From positions 49,441,360 through 49,505,359 of the forward strand of contig NC_052354.1 in NCBI RefSeq assembly GCF_009727055.1: 64,000 nucleotides of DNA. Reading direction: 5' to 3'. Source of the DNA: Benincasa hispida. Lineage: Eukaryota; Streptophyta; Magnoliopsida; Cucurbitales; Cucurbitaceae. Of the stretch, positions 24,501 to 35,453 are shown one piece after another. How positions within the stretch are numbered: position 1 is the first letter of the stretch; each line of letters begins with the position of its first letter. The notes beneath the pieces were generated by a model. The model worked only from the letters and a program-made list of their open reading frames with translations, was not told where the DNA came from and did not search any database. The position numbers and the translations under genes were made by a program.

Positions 24501-27500
24501 GATGGATTGGTGGATGGATGGGTTTAGTTTAGCGATGGATGTGCTGGAAATTTTCAATTTGAGGCAAGGGAGGGATGTATAGTGGTGGCTTTAGGAGCAA
24601 CCTGGCTATTTTCATCTAATTTCTTTATTCTACTTCTAGGATCCTGTAGTAGTAGTAGTAGCTTTGGGATCCATCCTTAACCTGTCTCTTATACACATCT
24701 AGATGTGTATAAGAGACAGGTATAGTGGTGGCTTTAGGAGCAACCTGGCTATTTTCATCTAATTTCTTTATTCTACTTCTAGGATCCTGTAGTAGTAGTA
24801 GTAGCTTTGGGATCCATCCTTAACTGGGTGTTATGCAAGTCTATTTGAAGGGGAAATGTTCAACTCCTAAGAAGGTATAGGTTTTTCTTTTGGTGTCTAA
24901 GTTTGGATGGCATAAATACTTGGTGAAAAAATTCAGAAGAAATCTGACGAGTGATGTGGAACCTTTCCGCAGTCTGGTGTGTCACGCGCAAGAGGAATGG
25001 GGAATAAACCAATCACTTATTCTTGTTTTGTTGTATTGGAGTCAAATCATGGGGACCCCTTCGACTATTATCTTTTTCCTGACTGAACTGCTTGTCCTCG
25101 TGGAAAATGATTTCACTTAACGTACCATTGTGTTTCCAAATTCCAAGGGAATTTTTTGGTAGACACTCTACAATTGCATTTCATAGGATCTAACTACAAT
25201 CTGTGGCAGTAATTATATTTGCAACTTTACGAATTCCTGGAACTCAGTATCCAGTCTCAACCGGCTTTTCTCATCATGAATGGAATTTCTGTTGATTAGC
25301 ATCAGCCACTTGCATATTGTTGAAACGATAAGATTCTGGGTATATGAATATTATAAGCACTTTGATGGATTATGGGGTTGCCTTGTCACAGGGAGGCTAG
25401 AGGCTATGTTGCTTGAAGCAAAGGGATTGTGGGCTGAGGCAGAAAAAGCTTACGCTAGTCTTCTAGAAGAAAATCCATGTGACCAAGTAATTATTTTAGC
25501 TGTTCTTTGTGAAGTGATATTTATATATTTTTAATTTTTCTATTATATTTTCACGAGCAATTTTGATTTAATGGTGGTATTCTATTATGAGTTTAATCAC
25601 TTGATATATATGGTAAACTAAACATATAATTATATAAGCCTTTCGGATATTTTATTTTCCTTCCTTACACTTGAACAGATAGTACATAAAAGGAGGGTTG
25701 CTCTGGCTAAAGCACAAGGCAATATTGCTGGGGCTATTGAAGGGCTTAACAAATATCTTGAAACGTGAGCAGATTTTTGCATGCCTCTTATTTGAAAAGC
25801 TTAAAAAGGTGTCTTTCAGATTTTTTACTACTCTACCAAAGTCATGGCTGGATTTTTTTTTCCTCCCTTTATCATAGATTTATGGCTGATCATGATGCCT
25901 GGAGAGAACTGGCTGAACTATATATCTCTCTCCAAATGTGAGTAATTTCCCTTTTCAAGTTCCTTTCTATCAATCAGTACTTGTCCAAATTGTCTTAGAG
26001 TTCCTTATTGAGAAGTTTGTATTTTGTATCTGTATCTTAGGTACAAGCAAGCAGTTTTTTGCTATGAGGAGCTTATACTATCTCAGCCCACAGTTCCTCT
26101 GTTTCACTTAGCTTATGCAGATGTAAGTGGCTCTTTAACCTTGATGGCTCATATCTTCCATTTCTTTAATTGTAATATTTTTGGGGAGTTTATTGTGGGA
26201 AAGCATGTTGGAAGAGCCTATATTTGGGAAAGGTATATAAAGTTTGCAAATACTTTGTTAGAGTTTCATGTTGGAGTTGGCTGCTTGGGTCCGTTGTGAG
26301 ATCACATGATTGCCAAATTATGCCTTTCTCCTCCTGCCATCTCATTTGTCAAAAGCTGACTTTCTCTAACATCTATGATAACCATGTTATTCTCCTGAGT
26401 CATTTCTTCTCCACCATGCTATCTTTAGTTCCTAGGTAGATTTCTTGCTTTGAGGAGTTTTTGCTGCACAATAAAGCATTTTTAGGTAGTACCTCGTTGA
26501 TTGTTGCAAGATGCTTTTGTTTTCTTGTGCTAATTGATTGTTTTTATAAGAACAACTTTCATTGCAAAAAAGGAAGGAAAGAAAGAAAGAATACATGGAC
26601 ATACAAAAATCAGGCCCACAAAAAAGGGGGACTCCCTGTATAAGAAGGAAATCAACTAATTGATAATCACTTATTAAGATAAGATGCAATAACTAATTGA
26701 GCTTTGTTTAAATAATTTTTTTGTCCAGAATTTGAGAGTAACCTGATGGGGAACACGGAATAGTCTCCCCTTATATGGTTTGTAGTGTATTTTTATCGAT
26801 TTATTTTGCGTTTAATTTTAATAAGCTTTTATTCCGACAAAAGAAAGTACAAAATGAGGGGGGCTAAAAGAAATACCCAATCGAAGTAATAAACCATTTA
26901 TTTTGTAGTACAATAGGAGTAGGGGGATTCAAGCAGAGACCTCTTGGTCGCTAACACGTCCATATGTCAGTTGAGCTATACTAGCTTATTTTTTATACAA
27001 TAGCTACTCGTTTGTAATGAAAGGATAATTACGAAACACTGGGGGGGGGGAGGGGAGGACAGCTAGAGAGAGACATGGAAGTGAATTAACACTCCAAACA
27101 TCTCATAGGACCTCTCAGCATCTCTTAAGATTTTCTTGTTTCTTTCAAGTGATGCATTCCACAAATAGTAAAATAGTGAGAAAGTTGTTTCCCCAAGAAC
27201 CTGACGGCTAAGAGAAACCTCCAAGAAGTATTCCTTTGGGGACATCTGATAAATAGAAACCTCCAAAAAGCACATAATCTAGATCCTTCGTTGCTGCTTA
27301 TACGATGCACGCCATTGGGCCCAGAACAATGTAATCTTTGACAGATTCCATGGTGCTTATCCTCCCCCAGGTGGACACCAACCAAGGTAAAATCTTCATT
27401 TTCTTTGGAATTGTAGCCTTCAAGAGTGGGATTAGGTGGGGGATGTGCGGGTTGGGATGAAACATTTAACAGGCAAAACTGAAAGGAAGATGAGGCTAAA

Positions 27501-29873
27501 AGTCCAAGTGTTCATCGATATTTGGGGAAAGGCAAACTCATTGTAATACCAAAAGAAGTGTAGACAAATCTTAGAAGTTATAACTCACAATCACAAATAG
27601 GTCTTCTAAAATGGAAATAGAAATATTGGATAAACTCTTCTGTTGAAATTGAGAAATAGTGAGGAAATAAGATTGTAAATTTATCCAAAAACCTTCCTAA
27701 AACAAATCCAATGCCACCAAGAATTTCATGATGTTTCTAAAGCTAGGGAGACAATGAAAAGTGGCTCAGATGCACCTGGAGACACCACAGTCGTGACCTA
27801 CCTTGCAGACTGAGCCATATTTGCTCACAATAACGAAAAGAGTCAGACAAAAATGTGATTGCTAGTAGTCCATAACCAAGACAGCCAACTTCCCAATACT
27901 CCTTGCCTTAACTCCTTGGACATGGACACGATCCTCATGTCTGCTAGGCCACCTCGCAGAAGGTTTCTCATGGGTCTTTCCAGAGTTTTGGACACAGAGA
28001 ATTTTAAAGAAAGGAAGAAAATATATAGAATTCCCACTAAAGAATGATTGGACAAGTTAACCTTCCATTGCTAGAGAATAAGGGTCTTAGGATATGATCC
28101 AACAGAAGTGTTAAACAAGTCAGAAGGTGAGAACCCCTTACAACAGGACAGAAGTGTCATCTTTCCGGCTTGCAAGCCTCACAATTGATACAAACTAGAA
28201 GGCATTTCAAAGACTTGAAAGATCTCATCACTGTTAATGTGATTTTTGGGCTTTGTTGTATGCAGCTAAAGTTGCATGTGAATTAGTCAGAGTGCTTTTT
28301 TATTTTTATCTTTGTTTCTCTTGTAAATCTGTTGTCTGTAAACCAAAGAGTTTAATGACAAAATCAATGCTTTCACGTTTGGTTTAGAGCACCTTGAAGT
28401 TGTGCCATAGCAAGGTAAGTAATTTAGGTATTAGATGGTGTGATAGTGGAGTTGGCCACCTTTTGATATTTACTGACGTTGTAGGCTGTGTGTTTGAATT
28501 GTTTGGGTTTGGTACCGTATAGGCCAAAGAAAATGCCTTTTTTTGCAAGTTAATCGAACGAAATTTAAGTTGGACGCCTGATCCAGTTTCATCCTGAGGA
28601 GCATCCAAGGAGGTGGCCCTGATATTGAGGATTTGGAATGCTTGGAGATTCTCTCCAAGGTTTTAAGCTCTACATGGAAAATTTGAAAATTGAAACTCAT
28701 TTTCTCATGGGGTTAGTCTTAGGGTGGGTGAATCATTTTAATGGGGTGGGCCGTAACTGGAGCCCCTACGCCCCAATTATTTGGGGGAAAAAAAAAACAC
28801 GTGGAGAAAGGAGCTCTCATTTGTTATGGTGTTGCTTATCGATATACCTTGCTCAAACTTGCCTTCTCTAGTTTTGATTTTCATGTTGGAAATTCTAGAA
28901 ACTGTCCTTGTTTTCGGGCAAAAATGAAGTCTTAGTTAAACTTTGTTGCTTGTTTTGGCCAAAAATGAAGTCTTAGTTAAACTTTGTTTTACCCTTTTCT
29001 TTAACTTTGCTTCAAGTAATCACTCGAAACATTCTTGTATACAGGTACTTTACACATTAGGCGGCCTAGAAAACCTTCAGACAGCAAAGAAATACTACGC
29101 ATCTACTATAGACTTGACTGGGGGCAAAAATACAAGAGCCCTGTTTGGCATTTGCTTGGTAAGCACTCTCTGGCAATCTTCTGCATATAGCAATTTTTTA
29201 TATTCATTATAACCATCCATTTGATGCACATTTCTCTGTAATGGAGTATATGCTTCGTTTTTCGCTTAATATCTCAATTCATGTGCTTTTTCTATGTGAA
29301 GACTTTGTCAGCTTTTATCATAAAACTGAGTTAAATTCTAACAATGAATGTTTCTTGTCCATATAGTTTCACTCATTTCATTGTAGTCATTATTCTCTTT
29401 ATCGTATCGATTTGGTCCTCTCATTATTTATCTAAAAGATAGCAACAAAACCCGACATGGCGCATCCTAGACGTTGACGCGATACCACTTTAGCTTTTCA
29501 TACGCATGATACATATAACATATCAAGGTGTCATTCCACAGGGTGCCATGTGAGGATTGAAATGAAATAATGAAAGTCCAAAGAACCAGACCAGAATTAT
29601 AATTCAACAAAAACAAGAAACAAAAAGTGGTTTGCCTAGAGTTCCTCGCATTCTGTGTTTGTTAGAACTGATTTCTTTTTTTCTTTTTCTTTTGTTAACC
29701 AGTGTACATCTGCCATTGCACAACTGACGAGAGGTCGAAACAAGGAAGACAAGGAGGGTCCAGAGCTGCAGTCTTTAGCAGCAACAGCCTTGGAAAAAGA
29801 TTACAAGCAAAGAGCTCCACAGAAGCTTTGTCTACTTTCTTCTGTATTGAAGGGCTTGAAGGTCTCCCCATAA
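15594..29873 (+). CDS. EMC2: ER membrane protein complex subunit 2 (TPR protein)
   Basis: Nine coding exons, all with GT..AG introns: 15594-15780, 17232-17296, 17438-17486, 25392-25486, 25679-25764, 25878-25937, 26041-26122, 29045-29158 and 29703-29873 (TAA). They sum to 909 bp, 302 aa, close to the usual ~300 aa of EMC2. EMC2 is the cytosolic tetratricopeptide-repeat scaffold of the EMC insertase, which places tail-anchored and multi-pass proteins in the ER membrane. Recognisable segments in order are [19 protein letters not shown] (N-terminus), [61 protein letters not shown], and [14 protein letters not shown]; helical repeats of this kind match TPRs, and there is no membrane span. All splice phases agree, so the frame is intact despite large insertions: a Mutator-like element in intron 1, a copia element and the adapter artefact in intron 3 (7.9 kb), and LINE/SINE debris in intron 7 (2.9 kb). 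The last ~15 residues diverge from what I expect of the family but the end is a clean stop. Confidence 0.93.
16280..16967. mobile_element. Mutator-like inverted-repeat element in EMC2 intron 1
   Basis: Long terminal inverted repeats of roughly 190 bp: the left arm starts GGAAAATTGTCA at 16280 and the right arm ends TGACAATTTTCCC at 16967. Further matching pairs include CATCTCGGCCGAGATCGA (left) against the reverse complement of TCGATCTCGATCGAGATGA-type sequence on the right, and 'gatttcgataaaaag' against its complement. It is bounded by a 9-bp duplication, GTCCAGGGA (16271-16279) and GTTCAGGGA (16968-16976), with one mismatch. Long TIRs plus a 9-bp duplication are the marks of Mutator-type elements. 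At ~690 bp with no ORF it is non-autonomous. Confidence 0.75.
17701..17940 (-). repeat. 3' LTR of the copia element
   Basis: 240 bp. In element orientation it begins TGTTGGAAATAAGGGG and ends TCTTTTAACA. It is the counterpart of 22938-23185. It carries the AT-rich stretch and 'cctataaata' (minus strand of 'tatttatagg') that would serve as promoter TATA box in the 5' copy. Confidence 0.92.
17941..17952 (-). other. Polypurine tract of the copia element
   Basis: On the minus strand the sequence directly before the 3' LTR is CTTGAGGGGGAG, a purine tract in the position where plus-strand DNA synthesis is primed. It directly abuts the LTR terminus TGTTGG. Confidence 0.85.
17948..19284 (-). pseudogene. 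Copia reverse transcriptase and RNase H, broken
   Basis: Minus-strand frames 19284-19018, 18882-18358 and 18196-17948 together cover RT and RNase H. Visible copia RT signatures are VGCKWVF near the N-terminus, [11 protein letters not shown] and the LEFSLGVKV / [16 protein letters not shown] segments; RNase H shows AYTDSNWA, then [15 protein letters not shown] and VADVLAKGL at the C-terminus. The region around 18885-18935 that should encode the YVDD catalytic motif is shifted out of frame. Frames are separated by stops and shifts, so no functional polymerase is made. Confidence 0.88.
19268..19407. repeat. 70-bp tandem duplication inside the copia pol region
   Basis: Copy 1 (19268-19337) and copy 2 (19338-19407) both start CACTCAGGAATTTCCATTG and end GGTAGTGAACG; I see a single difference (GCAATAT versus GCTATAT). 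Because 70 is not a multiple of three the duplication breaks the frame between the integrase/linker and RT regions. It arose after the element lost selection or was what killed it. Confidence 0.88.
19486..21400 (-). pseudogene. Copia protease, GAG-pre-integrase and integrase, broken
   Basis: In minus-strand order: aspartic protease with the active-site motif [11 protein letters not shown] (frame 21400-20987); GAG-pre-integrase zinc-binding part with [10 protein letters not shown] and [13 protein letters not shown] (20964-20656); integrase core with [24 protein letters not shown] and the [11 protein letters not shown] stretch holding the last acidic residue (20613-19954); and a linker rich in Asp, Glu and Ser (19872-19486). 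A stop separates the pre-integrase and integrase frames, and shifts separate the rest. Confidence 0.88.
21478..22884 (-). pseudogene. Copia gag, broken
   Basis: A plausible start is the minus-strand ATG at 22884, giving [17 protein letters not shown], a proline/alanine-rich N-terminus that soon meets a stop. The main gag body lies in frames 22446-21964 (with [18 protein letters not shown]) and 21846-21478 ([21 protein letters not shown]). The end carries the nucleic-acid-binding zinc knuckle [12 protein letters not shown], where a stop falls just before the fourth ligand cysteine. At least three stops or shifts interrupt it. Confidence 0.85.
22926..22937 (-). other. Primer binding site (initiator tRNA-Met) of the copia element
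   Basis: On the minus strand the 12 bases directly following the 5' LTR read TGGTATCAGAGC, the complement of the 3' end of plant initiator tRNA-Met, the standard copia primer. It abuts the LTR without a gap. Confidence 0.93.
22938..23185 (-). repeat. 5' LTR of the copia element
   Basis: 248 bp, TG..CA ended, the counterpart of 17701-17940. It differs by small indels in the T/ATT-rich middle and about 22 substitutions, most of them transitions, as expected from methylated and slowly decaying plant repeats. Confidence 0.92.
23190..23320 (+). mobile_element. Possible LINE 3' tail
   Basis: Directly right of the copia element the plus strand reads like the end of a plant LINE: T-rich sequence, a GAGTATTAGTCTCTTGTCA phrase, then an AAATAAAAAG signal and an A-rich tail (23283-23330). 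It would be a short 3'-truncated copy into which, or beside which, the copia element inserted. The assignment rests on memory of such tails and is tentative. Confidence 0.3.
24577..24824. repeat. Perfect 105-bp direct duplication flanking a Tn5 mosaic-end dimer
   Basis: Copy 1 is 24577-24681 and copy 2 is 24720-24824. Both start GTATAGTGGTGGCTTTAGG and end GGGATCCATCCTTAAC, and I find no difference between them, even in the (GTA)n run. Between them lies only the 38-bp mosaic-end dimer. A natural duplication of this age-zero identity around a synthetic adapter points to an assembly or gap-filling error, so the true genome most likely has one copy and no adapter. It lies in EMC2 intron 3 and affects no exon. 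Confidence 0.93.
24682..24719. other. Nextera mate-pair junction adapter (Tn5 mosaic-end dimer), probable artefact
   Basis: The sequence is CTGTCTCTTATACACATCT immediately followed by its reverse complement AGATGTGTATAAGAGACAG, each the exact 19-bp engineered Tn5 mosaic end. This head-to-head pair is the circularisation junction of Nextera mate-pair libraries. It does not occur naturally in plant genomes; it is best explained as untrimmed adapter incorporated in the assembly. Confidence 0.97.
26926..26990 (-). mobile_element. tRNA-derived SINE head, partial
   Basis: On the minus strand the stretch reads TAGCTCAACTGACATATGG (RNA polymerase III A-box-like) and, 32 bases on, GGTCTCTGCTTGAATCC (B-box-like). 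The spacing and order fit a tRNA-related SINE head rather than a working tRNA, as no cloverleaf acceptor stem can be formed. It sits in EMC2 intron 7. Confidence 0.5.
27063..28055 (-). pseudogene. Degraded L1-type LINE fragment (3' part of the RT ORF)
   Basis: Minus-strand frames resemble the C-terminal half of plant LINE polymerases. 28055-27843 contains [17 protein letters not shown] and [12 protein letters not shown], like the motif 'MR.FLW.G...GGLG'; 27275-27063 contains [19 protein letters not shown] and IHFHVSLW, like the 'W..WKERN.RIF...FHVSLWAS' end of such ORFs. The parts between have stops in every frame. It lies in EMC2 intron 7 in antisense. Family assignment rests on memory of the motifs. 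Confidence 0.45.
28907..28990. repeat. 42-bp imperfect tandem duplication
   Basis: Two adjacent copies starting CTTGTTTT at 28907 and 28949 share AAAAATGAAGTCTTAGTTAA and ACTTTGTT, with one indel. It lies in EMC2 intron 7 just upstream of exon 8 and does not touch the acceptor. Confidence 0.8.
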
Positions 29874-30411
29874 CTTTTCCTCTTTTGGACTCGAGCCTCT
29901 CTCTTTCTTTCACTTCCTTTCTTTAGGATGGAGTGGTGGCAGGTGGCTAAATTAGTAATTTAGCAACTGATAGTTGATATTAATTCATTTCCTTGTGATT
30001 TTTCCCTAAGAAGATTTTTTTTTTCTGTTTCCACAAAGTCCTAAATATGAGAAATGATGTATTTTTTTTAGCCTAATTCAAGGATGACAGCTACAAATAG
30101 ATATAAGAAAAACATCTTATTCTTCTTTCACTATAATTTGCAGATGACGAAAGAAAAACAAGATCCTTCTTTCTAGTTATAGAATTATAGAATTCTATAT
30201 CACATGCTTTTATAATCATTGAAATGTATTGTTGGTAATGTAAGTGGAATAATGAAGCTACCTTTTCTCTTCTTCAATAAAAATAAAATCTTTGGTAAGA
30301 ATGTACTCAAATTCCATTCTGTATCTTTTGAAAATAGGTCTTTCTTACTCTCATGCTCCTTTCCTCTTTAGGACAGTTTAAAGGGTGTGAGAGAAGATAA
30401 GAAATATTAAA

Positions 30412-30729
30412 GGCAAACTGCAAAAACCATCATGAAGTATTAGTTATAATTATACCTTTATAACTTTCAATTGTATAAATTATACCTTCAAACTTCTAGA
30501 AGGATTGAAATTGGATCTTCAAACTCATAATATTAGTAGAAATTGAACCATTAAATGATAGAAATTGAATGCTCAAAACTTACACTGTTACAATTTCTAC
30601 AATTATGCAAGTTTGAAGGTCTAATTTTAACATTGATATAAGTTTGAGGGTTCAATTTTTACGATGGTAAGTTTGAGGATATAATTATAACTCACATTAT
30701 GTCTTAGGAATAGTTTTTGTAATTTGTCC
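30412..30729. repeat. Palindromic MITE (GGACAAATT/GGCAAACTG family)
   Basis: The left end GGCAAACTGCAAAAACCATC pairs with the right end, whose reverse complement is GGACAAATTACAAAAACTATT. Inside, 'tataattatacctttataactttcaa' style sequence faces its complement, so nearly the whole ~320 bp is a diverged inverted repeat. It belongs to the same family as 40718-40962. Confidence 0.6.
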
Positions 30730-30890
30730 AAATACAAATTATTTGGAAACTTCAAATGGAAGAATTTGACCAAAGAAACTGAGGGGGTAAGTTTCACACC
30801 TTCTTTTAGTGATAATTTAGACAGTTTTCAGAGGGAAAAGAAGGGAGATTTGGTAAAGAAAATGACAAGTTATCTTTTTAGTTGTTGAGG

Positions 30891-30945
30891 ATGTGTGTGT
30901 GTGTGGTTATATATATATTATATATATATATATATTTATATATTT
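30891..30945. repeat. (GT)n-(AT)n compound microsatellite
   Basis: A (TG)7-like run (30891-30905) followed by about 40 bases of alternating AT. Low-complexity and likely length-variable. Confidence 0.85.
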
Positions 30946-31308
30946 CAAAGTACAATAATCTCCCATTTGATCCAAAATTGACATTTTAACTCTTTGAATA
31001 TTAAATTGTGGTTTTAAAAAAATATATAAATTCATTCTTTGGATTTCAATATTTGTGTTTTGTTTTCCTATTTTTATGTTTTTTCAAACCTATGTGATAT
31101 TGTATCATATCAAGAAGTTTATTGGTTAAATCCACAAACAATTTGTCAATTCAAAATTTTGTTACTTCTCAATAATGACAAATTCATGTGGGAGAGGTTC
31201 TAATACAAGCTTTAACCCTTTATTTCTGCATTAATATAAGTTATTTTTTTAGTATAACAAATTGAGACATGAAAATTTGAATTTCTAACATCAAAAGAGT
31301 AAATATCA

Positions 31309-31368
31309 ATAGCTTTACTGATAAAAATTTACCTCCTCGACCACGAGGTTAGAAGTTTGAATCACTCC
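31309..31368 (+). mobile_element. tRNA-derived SINE head, partial
   Basis: The plus strand shows an A-box-like TAGCTTTACTGATAA and, 30 bases on, GGTTAGAAGTTTGAATCAC as a B-box-like element, separated by 'acctcctcgaccacga'. This arrangement is typical of plant SINE heads. Similar weaker words recur at about 31455-31510. No acceptor stem is seen, so it is not a tRNA gene. Confidence 0.45.
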
Positions 31369-34300
31369 ATAATTTTAACCAAAATTGTTTTTGATTGAAT
31401 ACTCAACTATTACCATGTCACTTTTTTAATTAAAAAATCAAATATAACTATCCATCATCATAGATTAATGGTTAAAATATTTTTTTTTTCCAAAATCGAA
31501 GGTTCTATCGTACGCTTCCACATTTATTGAATTAAAAAAATATAATTGCTATAAGGATCTTTTCATCGTTGCAACATTAACCGCTAAATATAATTATGCA
31601 ACAAAATTGATGGAAGTTATGGGACAAATTGGGGCAAGATTTGTGTAATTAAAAAGTACCCAAAAAAAAATTGGGGACCCTTTGATAATAATTCATAACA
31701 CTTTAATTTTTCTTTTAGAACCTTTTAGTTTAGGTCATATGATATCACAAACACGTGAGAAAAATAAGTCAATGGTTAATTATAACTTAAAATTTTGTAT
31801 TTATAAAATAAAGTTAATTTAATAAATGCAAAAAGGAAACAAAGCGTGTTGATTGATAGGTTATGTTTGACATGTGATTTGTGGATAGCACCATCCATTT
31901 TTCTCTTAATTGCTCCCCCACAAACCTTCAATTTTCCATTTTTAAGATTTAGTTTGATAACAACCTTCGATCTATTTGATAATGTTTTATTTTCAAAATT
32001 AAATTGATTAAGATATTTTTTTCATCATTATTTTTTCGATATTCTATTTTGAAATTTATGTTTATTAATAAGTTCTTTGTTTTTAACCTTCAATCAATTT
32101 TTCAATTTAAAAAAATAAAAAATAAAAGTACCCAATTTAATTTTTTATCTTTTTTTTTTTAACTTTACCTTTCAAGAGTTTGTTGAAAAGGTAAAAACAA
32201 ATTTTTGGCTTTTAAGATTTCTATTAAATACAACCACAAAAAAAATATCGAAGTTTAAGAATATTTAAAAGATGCAATAAGTTAAATATACAAAACATAT
32301 ATTAGTTAGATATAGAAGTTTAAGAATTAAAATAAATTTGAGCTAATCTAAGTCTAGATTGTGTATCTCTTCCAAAGATAAAGGTAAAATTTTCACCTAA
32401 ATTATTGAATTTAAAATAGAAAAAAAAAAAAGGAAGAAAACTAATATTGATTTAAACATAATCTAAAACATGTTTTTTTTTTTTTGAAATAATGTTTTGT
32501 TTTCTTTACCACTTTAGTTTTGTGATCTTTTATTTACTTCTTCATTGTCCCTACTTTTTTGTTTGGACAGATCACATTCCTTGAATATAGGCTTTCATTT
32601 TTCTTTTTCATGATAGAAATATTGCAATCCCCTTTTGGGTGGCAAAAAAAATTGAGTGAGAAAGAGACCCACATTTCCCAAATATAATGGCTATCTAGGA
32701 CAACAACAAAATATTTCTTACTTACCAAATAAATGTTGATTATATTTGCAATGGCAAAAAAAAAAAAAAACATTGATGACCCATGACAACAAAAAACAAT
32801 AATAATAGTAAAATAAAATAATAGCTCAATTAGTTAAACGTCTTTGGATCATCTCTCTTTTATTTATTTACTTATTTTGAAGATAATACAATCAATATAG
32901 GGGAAAATAGATATGATTACATCACAAGACACAGACATAATAATCTGTTAAGAGAAAAGAGTAGAAAGAAGGAAAAATGCATGCTCCTCCAATTAGTCGT
33001 AAGAGAATGCATCGGAACAGTTTGATAGCGACGAACATGAGAGAAAGAGACAACTCTCATATCACTACTCAATACCTTAGCTTCAGCCTCATCAATGATG
33101 AAAGAGACCTCAAAAATTGTGACCTAAGCTCATTTAATTTTAGGTCAGATTCCTTAATATTGTTCCATGTACTCAAGGGCTCATGTCAATTACAAATGTT
33201 ATTAGTGCATAAGCATAAATCGACTCTTTCTTTCTATATATATATATATATTTATTGCCAAGAAATTTTGTATGTCAAAGCAAGAGAGAGAAAGACCAAT
33301 AGCTGGCTTTTTGTCATGAAACGCATGAAAACAAACTCATCAACTTCAAGGGGTACACTACACATTATGTCAAACCATTAATGTTCCCTTTTCACAATAA
33401 TTCACATAGACAAACGGAATTAAGGGGTCATGAGTTCAATCGATTTTGATCAAGTATGTAGGATTTAATATCCTATGAATTTTTTTGACATCCAAATATT
33501 ATAGAGTCACATGGATTATCTTGTAAAATTAATCGAGGTGCACGTAAGTTGGTCCAGACACTCACATATATTTAAAAAAAATGTTCTTCCAAACTAATTT
33601 TTTTAAGGAGAGAAATATGAAAAAAAAAAAAAACAATTTTAGATAGGATTAATTATTAAATATGTTAAAGAATATGTCAACGTTGAAACATTCCTAATAA
33701 TTATCAAACTATTATGTTTTTGTTTCTACGTAGTTTTCAATAATATGTGGAAGGATGATTTACAACTTTTTAATCTCTTAATTAAAGATCACCATGGTTA
33801 AATTGACTTTTTGAGTATCTATTTTTATTTTGAAAAATAATGTAGAAACATTTTCTAAAATATAGTCACATTAAATTATAGTTTTCCAAACGTAGAGACA
33901 AATAAAATTATGTAACTCAAAATCGAGTCAAAAGTATCCTTAATTAAAAGATCTAAATTCTGAAAGTATTCATTATAAAATGAGAAAAAAAAAAAAAAAA
34001 AGACAAATCTTACTCGATTCTCTATTGATGCACCAAAACGAGTGAAAATTGAAAAATCACAAAAATTAATAAACAAATAAAATTTTGTCCAATCAATTAC
34101 CTTGAAATAAAAAAAATACATATATTTTTATATGATCGAAATATTCGATTTTAATCGGTTTGAAAATTTTTGTGAGAAGATTGATTGTTTTGATTTTTCG
34201 AGCATCTAATTTTAATATGAATTTTAACTTGAAATTGAATTGATCACCTCTAACATAAGATAATAGGTTTATTTATCTTCGTACATTTTAATTCTTTCTT

Positions 34301-35442
34301 TTGATTTGACATATGTGATGTGTAATGACTAAAATTGCAAATATATATATATATATAGTATGCAAACAATCAAAGTGGAAACAAAATCCATTTTTGTAGA
34401 GAGGATTTCTCACATTTTGAATGTATTGTGTACAACAAATAATTTCTTTCCCCTCTTTCACTAAAACAACTGAAATTGTCCCATCAATGGTATCAAGTAG
34501 AAGAAAGTTTGATATTAATTTTTCTATCACAATCCTTGACTCAAATTTTAAAAATTATTCATAAAGAAAATATCACATCGACTAATATGCGAATTTATAA
34601 GGACTAATCGATACAATGGAACATTTAAAGGTTAAATAAGTTAAATAATTTACAATGAGTTATATAAGATCAAATTGTTACTTATTAATCTAATAAACTC
34701 ATGTCTTTGATATGTAAATAATAATGTTAATGATGTGAATTTGTGACATTTTATAAAATAAGATATATATATATATATATAAAAGTCAAAATATTATTTT
34801 TTAAAATTCATTTCATTTTAATTTATATACTTTCAAATGATCAAATGTAGCCTTATGTTTACCAAAATTTAAAATTAGCTCCCATTGCTAATTTGAAGTT
34901 ATTTTAATCAAACTTTATAAAATAGTAATAAAAAGTTTCGTTAAAGAAAAAAAGATATTATGTCAATAATATATTTTTAGAAAAATTAAAATAAATACTA
35001 ATATAAACTTTTTTTTCAATATATATATTAACCACAAACCAAAAGATAAACGAATTCTCAAAATACTTGAACATAATTTTTTAAGAAAAAAAAATACATA
35101 TAACAACAAAAGAAAACTAGACACGAGAAAAGTCCTTAAGTAAAATAGATGACACATTATCTAGAAATCAATCATCCCAAAAAAAAATTCTTTTTAACTC
35201 CTATCATGTAAAGAGATACTATAAAAAAAAAAATAACGAAGAAACCAAGACCTTCACCGTTGTAAGGGCACGAGCAACCTAAACCTATTTTAACCGATAT
35301 ATATATATATATATAATAATTAATAAGTAAATGGAGAAGAATTTTTTAGAAAGAAGAATAAGGAAAGGAGGGTGGAAGAAAATGAATAAGGCAATCCAGG
35401 GTGTGGAACAGCATATCTCAGTCACCAAACATGCCCCTTCCA

Positions 35443-35453
35443 GTGGGACCCAC
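35443..35453. promoter_or_regulatory. Palindrome GTGGGACCCAC, possible TCP site (1)
   Basis: A perfect odd-length palindrome containing GTGGGACC, the consensus bound by class II TCP transcription factors. It lies within a ~100-bp island (35395-35505) of clearly higher GC content than its flanks. The same 11-mer recurs at 36055. No gene start is visible next to it, so function is inference. Confidence 0.3.

Noticed and set aside
24577..24824. A natural Tn5/IS50-like insertion with a 105-bp target duplication
   Set aside because: Tn5 makes 9-bp duplications, the ends are the engineered mosaic version, and no transposon body lies between them; adapter contamination explains it better.
26926..26990. 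A possible tRNA gene on the minus strand
   Set aside because: A and B box words are present but no acceptor stem or anticodon arm can be formed; better explained as a SINE head.
27042..27051. Run of ten G bases as a G-quadruplex or start signal
   Set aside because: A single homopolymer run followed by AGGGGAGG; too little structure to claim a function, and homopolymer length is error-prone.
32977..33381. 134-codon plus-strand frame starting with an ATG
   Set aside because: The translation runs through a TA microsatellite (a YIYIYIYC stretch), has no recognisable domain and no splice or codon-use support; taken as chance.
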